A DNA stretch of 64,000 nucleotides from assembly GCA_011009095.1 (NCBI GenBank), contig VTPC01002340.1, positions 18,070 through 82,069 on the forward strand, read 5' to 3'. The translations under genes were made by a program, and so were the position numbers. This document shows positions 13,516 through 22,898 of the stretch, in pieces (within the stretch, counting starts at the first letter, position 1; the number at the start of each line of letters is the position of its first letter). The notes under the pieces were generated by a model. That model saw only the letters and a program-made list of their open reading frames with translations. It did not search any database and was not told where the DNA came from. Origin of the DNA: Ignelater luminosus. Its lineage: Eukaryota; Arthropoda; Insecta; Coleoptera; Elateridae.

Positions 13516-13887
13516 NNNNNNNNNNNNNNNNNNNNNNNNNNNNNNNNNNNNNNNNNNNNNNNNNNNNNNNNNNNNNNNNNNNNNNNNNNNNNNNNNNNNN
13601 NNNNNNNNNNNNNNNNNNNNNNNNNNNNNNNNNNNNNNNNNNNNNNNNNNNNNNNNNNNNNNNNNNNNNNNNNNNNNNNNNNNNNNNNNNNNNNNNNNNN
13701 NNNNNNNNNNNNNNNNNNNNNNNNNNNNNNNNNNNNNNNNNNNNNNNNNNNNNNNNNNNNNNNNNNNNNNNNNNNNNNNNNNNNNNNNNNNNNNNNNNNN
13801 NNNNNNNNNNNNNNNNNNNNNNNNNNNNNNNNNNNNNNNNNNNNNNNNNNNNNNNNNNNNNNNNNNNNNNNNNNNNNNNNNNNNNNN
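13516..13887. other. assembly gap (372 N)
   Basis: Unsequenced bases. Long open frames that cross it are artefacts. The missing part should include the rest of the mariner if the two flanks are correctly joined. Confidence 1.
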
Positions 13888-14287
13888 TTTATATTAAAGA
13901 TGTGCCTGTTTTTCAAAGGGAAAGAAAACCTTTATGGGAAATTATGTATTTCTTCTATTCACGAGAGTGTATGGTAAGAATATAAATTTTTGCTTTAGAA
14001 GGTATTTGAGGAAGCACGTGACATTACACGTATCGTTAGTTTTTTGTGTGAAAACGTTGCAATTAAATATATCGAATACAGAGAAGAAAAACATTAATCA
14101 TACATTAGAATCGTTGTAATGTAACCGTTCTAAAACATAAAAAATAACGTTACATTCTGTTTTCACAAATTCCGTACCATAAGTACTTTTAGAAATTTAG
14201 AACTATTGGAGATTTATTGTTCATATTTACTTCGAAAGTATCTCTGACTACAACACATGCTGAAAGGTAAAATTACACTTTAATAGT
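13888..14287. repeat. 400-bp direct repeat, right copy (empty-site form)
   Basis: Near-identical to 12581-12979 but lacking the mariner at its right edge: CACTTTAATAGT runs straight on into TTTCCTTTTCC. It starts abruptly at the gap edge, which favours an assembly join of two alleles over a biological tandem duplication. Confidence 0.85.
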
Positions 14288-16085
14288 TTTCCTTTTCCTT
14301 CACATTTCCATATTCGGCGTGTTTCTCCCTTCATTAAACGACTTATCTCAATAACAAAAAAATTAATTACAAAATATAGTTAGAAAAGATTATAATTTCG
14401 TTGTGTTATTATGTAGTTAATTTTAATTCAATATCGTATTTTTATTTTATAATAGTTCAAAGATCGGCAATTCAATACCGTTTGACTTAGTAATACTTAG
14501 ATACTGATCAAGTCATTACTTATTAAATCGAGGTCATTTCTAAAATCTATAGATTCAGTTTTCTACTCAAATCAGCTTGTTCTTTATCCCATCAAAAAGA
14601 TTGTTTTTTAATTAGTAAGTAGTATGGGGACCAACAACTATTCTTCCGAAAATATTTTTAATATTTCATTACTGAAGAGCTCTGTATTCAAATGGCAAAG
14701 TTTGTTATAGCAACATTATTGTACATATCTTCCAAACTTCTGTAAATGTTAGATTCGTTTTGTAGAACTCAAAAAAGGCTCAATCGTGCAGTTTAGGAAG
14801 ATGGTCAGAATAATTTAGTCAATAATTAGAATAATTTATCATATTCATATTGCCTGTGTAAGATGGAAACTCGCCACGTATACACTTACACATCCGTATT
14901 TCAAATTCCTAGTAGATCGATTTTGACAGAGTTCAATAATAGTAAATGTTGTACAAGATATCTCTTTCTCTGTCTCTATCTAATTCTTTCTCGCCAAGAC
15001 TTTGGTCAGCATTAGTTTTTGTGCCGAAGGTAGCAAGGCCCGCGGATGGTTTTTTCTTAAGGAGAAGGGGAAGAAATAATGGTAGTCGAAAACTTCGCCT
15101 TGGAACACTACAAAGTTTCAAAAACCGACTTCTCGCCATTCTAACTAACGACACTGTTTTGAAAAAACCGAACGTACGCATAATTCATTAAGATAGACAT
15201 TATTGTAGCACGTAGGTGCAAACCTCTCTAAACAATATCTTATTTTCCAATACATTTTGATCAAGGTTGTTTGTTTAACATGTAGGAGGTGCTTTTGATA
15301 TTATCTACAGAGAATTATGGAGTTTTAGCATTTAAGTTTCTTAAAAACGTTAATGTAGATTCGTATTTGTAATAAGCCCTCTGAGAAAAAGTCAATCAAT
15401 GATCGCTGCAGACGGCTCACTAATTCCTATTCCACAATATTAGAGAGAAGCGCTTTAGTACTACGAAACCAGACCACACGCCTGGCATCGAACCAAACTG
15501 ACATGCTGACGCTGGAGGACTTAGAGATACTGCAGTAGAGCCCGTCTTCCTTAAGAAGATTCCTGGGTTACGGATGTCTCGCGATGTAATCAAAGGCATT
15601 TGTAAAATAACTGTTATTAACTCAAGGGTAGACTTCTCATCAAAGTTGGCGTCCGAGAAACTCCAAAACAAGCACTAAATGAGTGTGAGAAGTAAACTGA
15701 TAATAATCCTATGATAAGTTTGTTAAGTTCTCTGAAGTAATTTAAGGTATTTAGGGGCGAGATACCGCCCCATATTGTTGTCACAATTGTTACTTTTTGG
15801 CTGGAATAAAATTAACTTCACATTTACCTATAAAAACACGAAAGCGTTGCCTAGGCAACTGTATTATTTGGAGCCCTCTTTCCTTTTTGGTATGGAAAGG
15901 CAAGTGCCCCAAACTTCCCTAATGCGCAATATAATAAAGCAATTATGACAATAAACAACAGACATTTTCTTAAGTGATACTTCAACAAAGATATTTTCTC
16001 CGTCGCTTACCTCCCGTCAAACACATCACAGACAAGAGGCAATTACATGTTTATAGAAACAAACCACTAAACCGGGAAAACAATG
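14288..16085. other. no gene recognised
   Basis: A GC-richer patch at 14950-15180 is open on both strands for about 80 codons, and another frame is open at 15420-15671 on the minus strand. None of these peptides resembles a family I know, and opposing frames over the same bases suggest chance. No repeat termini were paired. Confidence 0.45.
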
Positions 16086-16560
16086 GCGTTCACATTCAAG
16101 GCTTTTAGTAGCAGCTATTCAGGATATAAATTCTGGAGGAATGAATACTAAAATGAAGCTTTCCGCATTTATGGAATGCCATATAGAGGTATCTGCATCG
16201 AAGAAAATCCGGAATTGGCAGAAATCTTCCTCAAGGGCGTGAAGAATGGCTGGAAAGTGCCAATGAAGAGCAAGTGATGCAACTCATACAAAAATTAGAA
16301 AAACATGGTTTTGTGCCTGATCGAGTATCAATTAGGTGTCTTGCTTATCAGCTTGCTGAAACAGGGGGGATAAATTGAGGGAAAGTCTAAGTGTTTACTG
16401 ATTTGCTTAATGAAGTATAGTACAAGAGTATCAAATATTGATCAAATCGGGTGTAACATGTTCAATATAGACGAGTAGATTTCAAATTTTCAAACTAAAA
16501 AGAGAGCCAAAGATGGTCATGTACTTAGTTCGAAAGAGATAGATATTTTTAAAGATGTCA
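16086..16560 (+). mobile_element. pogo/Tigger-like transposase, N-terminal remnant
   Basis: Translated pieces follow the plan of insect DDE_1 (pogo) transposases: a helix-turn-helix start (LVAAIQDINSGGMNTK, then NEAFRIYGMP), then REEWLESANEEQVMQLIQKL and PDRVSIRCLAYQLAETGG, the second DNA-binding segment. NMFNIDE at about 16448 resembles the NVDET start of the catalytic core. Several frame changes and stops separate the pieces, and most of the catalytic domain is missing. A zinc-finger tail of the expected kind lies at about 18600-18780, on the far side of an unrelated coding remnant. Family call is moderate. Confidence 0.5.
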
Positions 16561-16904
16561 GAGATAAACAGGAAATCAAAGATATTTATAAGTAAAGAAT
16601 CCTCTTATATTTGATTGGAATTGTTTTTGAAGTGGTTTCAAGAATAACACAGGTCTGCGTTGATCAAATTGTGTGGAATCTTTCTAGTGATTTTAATAGA
16701 TTTTTTAGTGCTGAAAAAGGAAGAGATATTTAAAAAATTCAACCACGAAAGGTTTTTCACAATTTGTGGTTTTTTGTTCTATCTGTAGGTGTCAGCCTAT
16801 TCTAAAGGATCATTTTGTAAAACTGTTATTTAAATAAACAATATCATAATTTTTTAGTTATGCTGGTGGATAGAAGTTGACATTCTGAATAAAACTACAG
16901 TGGA

Positions 16905-18164
16905 TTTATATTTTGATGTGAAATGAGGAGACCAAGACAAACCTTGGACTTCTCATACGGTTTGTTCAGTATGTGTTGAAGAGCTTCGCCAGTGGTCACA
17001 AGGAAAACCACAGTCTTTTTGCTTTGGATTGCCTATGGTTTAGAGAGAACCAACCAATCATAGCGATGATTGTTATTTTTGTTTATGTGTAGTACAGGGA
17101 TTCAATTTAAAAGGACATTTTTTACCCAAACCTTCGATCCGCGATACGTTATGTACCTCATGAACCAGAAATACATGTTCTTTCACGGCCAGATAAATTA
17201 GATGATGTAAGTGATGATAAAATCGTTTCTCAGGCCTGTGCTAATGAACTGGATGATAGAAATGATTATTATGATTCTGAAAGTAATGAGCCAAAACTTT
17301 TAGAGCAATCCGAACCTTTGTAAAGACTCCGCTGAGCTTTTAGGTTCAAGATTGAAGGAAAAGAATTTGTTAGCTCCTGGCACGACATTTTACTGGTTTA
17401 GAAACAGAGAAAAAGACTTTGCTCAATATTTTTCCAAAGAAGATGCACTCGTTTTCTGTAATGATGTACCTGGACATATAGAACAATTGCACATTGACTA
17501 CAATGTTTCTGGATGGAGACTGTTCATTGATGCGTCGAAAAGGAGTCTTAAGGCAGTTCTTCTGCACAATGGAAGTAAATACGCTGCTTTACCAGTAGAA
17601 CATTCTGTTCATTTAAAAGAGTGTTACAAAAATCTTGAGCTACTTTGAATTAAAGTTTGTTATAAGGATCAAGTTTAGACAATTTATGGCGATTTGAAGG
17701 TACTTTCGTTGTTACTTGAACAACAAAGCGGTTATACCAAATATCCTTGTTTTTTGTGTGAGTGGGATGGTCGTGATAGAAAGCAGCACCCTTCTAAAAG
17801 ATTGTGGCCACCAAGACAAACCTTAGAATCTAATAAGAAAAACATTGAAAAAAAATGCTTAGTAGAGCCAAGCAATATTTTACTTCCTCCGTTACATATT
17901 AAACTAGGACTAATGAAACAATCTGTGAAGACATTAAAAAAAAGATGTAGAGGGTTTCAAGTATCTTTGCAGTCAATCTCCAGGTTTATAAGAAGCAAAG
18001 ATCAAGGAGGGTGTTTTTGTTGGGCCGGATATAAAGAAGATGGAAATTCTGAATCTAAAATGGAGGAAGCAGAAAAACAAACATGGAAAGCCTTCAAGGA
18101 TGTAGTTACAAATTTTAAAGTAATTTTATTTTTCATATCATTTGTAGATAAATTCAAAATTTAA
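16905..18164 (+). pseudogene. decayed transposase-like gene of an unnamed insect family
   Basis: A single protein plan can be followed in segments: a cysteine-rich N-terminus (TVCSVCVEELRQWSQGKPQS, FGLPMVWREPTNHS, then CYFC, likely zinc-binding); an acidic linker at about 17170-17330; KDSAELLGSRLKEKNLLAPG, TTFYWFRNREKDFAQYF and LVFCNDVPGHIEQL; then GWRLFIDASKRSLKAVLLHN, which looks like the first acidic strand of an RNase H-like fold; and QQSGYTKYPCFLCEWDGRDR followed by ILLPPLHIKLGLMKQSVK. From memory, similar full-length proteins are scattered as multicopy uncharacterised proteins in insects and Hydra. The expected C-terminus (HFLxSHL... ERFHQDI) is absent. Several interruptions; not functional. 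Its role as a transposase is inference. Confidence 0.6.
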
Positions 18165-18339
18165 ATAAATATTGTTTCTTATAATTTTTAAAACAAAATT
18201 TGAAGCCCTTTTTTGAAACATCCTTACGTGATGAAGAAAAATGGAGTTCATATTTGGATTCAGCACCCGAAAAGTTATAAGAATCAGCTATCAAATTGAA
18301 AACAATTTTTTGAAAGTTAAAAAACGCAGGCCTGTGTAA

Positions 18340-18795
18340 TTTGTTCTTCCTGATTCCGCTGTATTAATGCTTTGCAGAAATTCATTCCAAAAATAACGAG
18401 AAGCACCTAACGGTAAGCATAGGATTAAGTAGCTTTAACAAACAAGAAATCGAAGTCTAAGAAGGTAAATGCTAAGGATTTTTAATCTTCGGACGACGCT
18501 GTTTTTTCAAGTTATTTAAAAAAAGCTACTTCGAACACGTATGTCAACCAACAAGTCTAAAATAATAACAATTTCTCTTCTCAAGAAGATTAAGATGAAG
18601 CATCTTGCGCCGAATGCTGGAAGAATTATTATGTCACAAAAAGATACGTGAACTGGGCACAATGTCTAAACTGCATGAAGCGGTTACATGAAACTTGCAT
18701 TATGTATGGTAAGAAAACAATTGCAAACTCATGTGGACATAAAGAAGTACGAGAGGTGACGCAAAAATGGGACAGCTTCCCGAAATTACCATAAG
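18340..18795 (+). mobile_element. pogo-like transposase C-terminal zinc-finger tail (remnant)
   Basis: A lysine-rich then acidic stretch (KSKKVNAKDF, SSDDAVFSSYL) precedes SCAECWKNYYVTKRYVNW, QCLNCMKRLHETCIMYG and NSCG. The C-x2-C, C-x2-C, H-x2-C spacing matches the PHD-like finger that ends many insect pogo/DDE_1 transposases. It ends at a TAA near 18793. It probably belongs with the N-terminal remnant at 16086-16560, with the unrelated gene at 16905-18164 inserted between them; I could not find the insertion junctions. Confidence 0.5.
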
Positions 18796-21700
18796 TCACC
18801 ATTACCATATAATGTATATCAAGTTCCATTTTTACTTTTTTCGTATTTACTGATTGCATACAGAATTTGTTATGATTTATGGTTTTTAAATGGACTTGAA
18901 TGACAAATAATGTGTTTTTATAGCTTTGCAAAGTTGATGTACGAGTACTACAAATAATACATGAATAAATATAATAACAAATACAGTTAACATGAATTTA
19001 GTTTCTCTATCAAAATTAGATTAAGATGGCATTTCAAATATGAATTTAACTACCTACAAATTGTTCTCGATTGCAAGTATTGGCGCTCTATTTAGTTTGG
19101 CATAAACTCAATAGAGAAATTGAATAATTCTCAATTTCACAATAACTATAAATTCATCATTGACCCTAAAGCATTAAATAATACTCTAATATGCAAGACC
19201 GATTCACCACAGTTTAAATTTACAATTGATAAGTAACAATATCATTATTGTTATATTGTTTCACAGGCTAAAAAATACATTATTGTATGTCAGAAAGAAG
19301 AGTTTAATACAAAAACTGTGATAGTTACATATTAACTATTTAATTATTGATTATAATTTATGACTTAGGTGTATTTGAAGTGGATACATTATATAATTCT
19401 TATTTTATATTCTCGCAAACACTTTACATTAATGAGAAAATCCAGATTTTTATTTAAGGTTGTAACAAAAAACCGTACAAGGTATTTCATATTTTTAAAA
19501 CAGAAAAAGAATAACTAAAAGTTTCCCAGCTCAGAATTATTATACAAGTCCTCAGCAGCAACTATAAATGAAGTAAAATGGATATGCTGCACCAGACATT
19601 TCTCCGCCAAGTAGTTTACTTTTTGAATAAATGAGACGACCAGGCGTACATATTACGATGTAAAAACTTTCCTCGCAATAGAATATACAATGCAAAGTTT
19701 AGAGCAGGACGAAGATTGTATAATACACGAGAATATCTATCAGTATAACAAAAGATTCTGACGAATAAATAACTAAAAAAAGATGCAACCTTCACGTATC
19801 TCTCTCTTAACTCTGACCTTTGAAAATATTATTTGACCTCAATTTCCACCATAACAGATAAGCGACCGAGTGGTGTACAGTTTGACATTTATTATAATTA
19901 ACATAAAACGTTTTTCTGGAGTGTGAAGTTATTTTAAAAGCATAAAAGCGGAGAATTTCCAATAAAAACATTAAAACAGCATTGTAATTCAATTCTGGTT
20001 TCAACTTATTATTTTTGTTAATAAAACTGAAAACAAGGTTAATCTAAAGATATTCAATAGCACTCGTTCATGTACAAATTAATGAAGCAGATAAATATGG
20101 AATTATCATTCCCAATGTTTGTTTTATCGCAATATCAAATTAAAAATTAAATTGAAAATTTAAAAACAGATGAGCACTGAGCAGCCATGTTTTTTGTTAC
20201 ATACTTATACAGTTGTTTCAGCAAAGTAAAGTTCTTATTTTCATTCTGCGCTTAACTTCGTCCTGTCCCTTTATTAAATATTCATATGTTAAGTACCTCA
20301 CTTCTTGTAAAGTACTTTGCCGTTCCCAAGCAATTTTCCTCCTCTTTCGTGTATTTTAATTTTTTTGTAAGTAATATTCTCCTCGTTTATAATAGGTGTC
20401 TATGCTGTATGTTTCTTTATCATGTAAAATATTGTAAATAATTACTTTTGTAATGTAGGGTAGGTAATAGCAAACCACCCCATTTAATTTCAAGTACGAA
20501 ACATGTAAAACAATAAAATGAACTCAAAAAGGTGGAGTTGAGCCTTTTCAACAGTTAACATGGGTGGGTCGCACCTGAACTCTCTCTATTGTAAATGAGT
20601 TCAACATTATTTGCACTGAAATTGGTCATGTATGCAACAGATTCTTACGCATATTGTTTTAAGCATTGTTCAAATCATCTTTCATTCACGGTATGACATT
20701 TAATTAATAAAAGAAACGTAACAATACTGGAATTAAATTTGATTGTTGTACATATTTGGATCTCAAAAAAAGAAAATAAATGCTTCAGTAGAATATTTGA
20801 ACACTATAATTCTTTCAGGGTATTACTTGCATGAATTCAGAATTTTAATATTTGCTTTGTTTGAGTTTTCTTTGAAATATCATAATTTATTTATTTGCAT
20901 CAAAGCAATAATACCTTTTGCTCTTTTAGAAAGTCTACGTTGATACATTTATCAACTTCAATACTAATAGAAAGAGAATTCTTAAAATCTTAAAAAAAAG
21001 AGAAGAGCAGATGATGATTTCATCATTAAAATTAATATTTCTCCATTGAGGCAGTAAAATGCAAACGGAAACTGACACGTATAGGTAAATAAATAGTGAT
21101 TTGGTTAGCATAACTAAATAAAAGATCTTCAGAGATATTAAACAATAACAAGATTTCCGGATAATTGTTCTGGTTTAATAAAAAAAGTTACACAACTTCG
21201 GGAAAAGCCTGCAATTTTTAGAAAATAGGGTAGAACTATAGGCACTGTACCGTCATAATATTAAGGTGCACAAATTCGCCTAGAAAGAAAGAGATTACGT
21301 AATAGTGTTATAAAGTCAAGATCAGTGCCCAATATAACCCCCTAAGGAAAAACAAGCAAAATAACCCAACTGTAATTTTATTAGGAAACACATGGGGTAA
21401 AGGGCATTTTAAGCATTTGATTTTTAAGTTTGAGATAACTGTTGATAACTTAGTCTTTAGTAAGTTGCAATAAGATCTCTTGGTAGGATTATAATAACGT
21501 TACTGTTTAGTAAAGTTCAGTGTCTTTGTTTTTATCTTTCAGTTTCTAGAACATCGTATGCCGCATTTTGCAAAACTTAACGGGCCTCGATCGAATGGTA
21601 CAATAGTATGTTTACTATCAAAAAATTTCAATTTTATCTACTTTCTGCTAATTTCAGTGTTTCTGTTTGTCTTGGCTATTGTTGAATTCTTTGTTTAATT

Positions 21701-22032
21701 GCGTTTGTTCGATTTAACATTTATTATTTTGCTTTCGCATCAAGTTATTTTCTTGAGCCATCTGTTCGTCGATGCATCTTCAGAGTCTGTTGTCCAGATT
21801 GCAACCTTAAATCTTGTCATAGATTTCAATATTCTATCCAATTTCTCGTCATCGGTCATAGATCCGAACGACTTTAAACCCTTTCATTCTGTTTTTTTTT
21901 TGCCTCTGAGCTTATCATGGTTGTTTTTTCATTCTTGAGTTGGTTGTCATCTTTCCTACCTGTTGTCGGCACTTCTTATCTTTTCGTACCTTTTTGTCGA
22001 AAATGTGTAAGAATTCTTTTCTTATACAAAAT
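18796..22032. other. AT-rich DNA, no gene recognised
   Basis: Short, unrecognised frames on both strands. No paired termini or target duplications were found by eye. Confidence 0.5.
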
Positions 22033-22211
22033 TTGGATGATTTGAATAAAAGTACTTCCTTAAGCGTTTCATTTATTATTTAATTTTCTCAACCGGTTTC
22101 GTTCAAATGAACATCTGTTCTCCTAAAGATGTTCATTTGAACGAAATCGGTTGAAAAAATTAAATAAAAAAATAAAACACTTAAGGAAATATTTTTATTC
22201 AAATCATCCAA
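22033..22211. repeat. long foldback (84/85-bp arms, 10-nt loop)
   Basis: Arm 22033-22116 (starting TTGGATGATTTGAATAAAA, ending TGAACATCT) pairs with 22127-22211 at roughly 90% identity, leaving the loop GTTCTCCTAA. Each arm also holds its own short palindrome GTTCATTTGAAC, followed on the outward strand by GAAACCGGTTG (left arm, read minus) or GAAATCGGTTG (right arm, read plus). The two arms look like head-to-head copies of one repeat tail. No coding capacity. Confidence 0.85.
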
Positions 22212-22637
22212 TACATTCGTACCTTAAGCCATGGATCTCCAATACACAATTATACAAAATTGTTCAAATAAACAAAAGCAACTTCGTTATTGCAAAATTA
22301 TATTATTTTATAAAAAAAAATAAAACTAATAATGTGTTTTCACGTGACATTTTTTCGTGACTTTTACGGTCATGACTTTTGTCATCGTGAAAACTAAAAG
22401 TTGAGTTGTCATGACATTTAATTTAATGTCATGACTTCAGTGTTACAGCATCAAAATTTTTTGATTTTACATGACATTTTGATGTCGTGTCGTATGCTTG
22501 ACCGTAATGAAAACTGCATTGTCAAATAGTCGCGACATCAGCAAACTGGTCTAGACATTTTAATGTAGTAGTGCGAAGGTGTCGCGGAAAGTTTTATATT
22601 TTTATATTTAATATATATATTAATTATACGTGCTATC

Positions 22638-22736
22638 ATGGAGGCTGAAGAAGCAACTGCGTTTGATATTACAAAGCTTTTAAATGAATATGAACAACGT
22701 CTTATTACATTTTTTACTTATTCTGTTGATTTCTAG
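22638..22736 (+). pseudogene. vestigial ORF start inside MITE (plus)
   Basis: ATG at 22638 opens MEAEEATAFDITKLLNEYEQ and continues to TAG at 22734-22736, 32 codons. The acidic start and mostly helical composition look like a genuine protein N-terminus, not random AT-rich translation. It overlaps the facing ORF over its last 57 bases. Identity unknown; presumed to be one of the two proteins of the parent element. Confidence 0.4.
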
Positions 22737-22784
22737 CTGGATAATTTCACGAGCAACAGCTACAACCACCTCACTCGACGCCAT
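22680..22784 (-). pseudogene. vestigial ORF start inside MITE (minus)
   Basis: ATG at 22784 in a good start context (AAAATGG) opens MASSEVVVAVAREIIQLEIN and runs to a stop at 22680-22682, 34 codons. It faces the plus-strand ORF, as expected if the parent element had two convergent genes whose 3' parts were deleted together. Identity unknown. Confidence 0.4.
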
Positions 22785-22898
22785 TTTAAACAGTAACAAA
22801 ATGCCATGATATTAAATTGTGTGAAAACATCTACAAAAAAATGTCACACTGTCGTGACATCAAATGCCAAGACTTTTAATGTCACGTGAAAACGAACC

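Larger units (their letters stand above)
22331..22898. mobile_element. PIF/Harbinger-like MITE, internally deleted
   Basis: Terminal inverted repeats share GTTTTCACGTGACATT at both ends, with further inverted words (GTGAC, CATGACATT) inside. The core retains the starts of two facing ORFs, one on each strand (22638-22736 plus, 22680-22784 minus). Two ORFs are the norm in Harbinger elements (a nuclease and a Myb/MADF-like partner), so this looks like an autonomous element that lost its middle. The exact outer edges and the 3-bp target duplication could not be fixed, and the superfamily is inferred. Confidence 0.6.

Noticed and set aside
13505-13977. Long open frames across the first N run
   Set aside because: They are open only because N is not read as a stop; only the mariner N-terminus before the gap is real coding sequence.
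14933-15191. Frames of about 80 codons open on both strands
   Set aside because: Opposed overlapping frames with low-complexity leucine/arginine-rich translations and no similarity; likely a compositional effect of the GC-richer patch.
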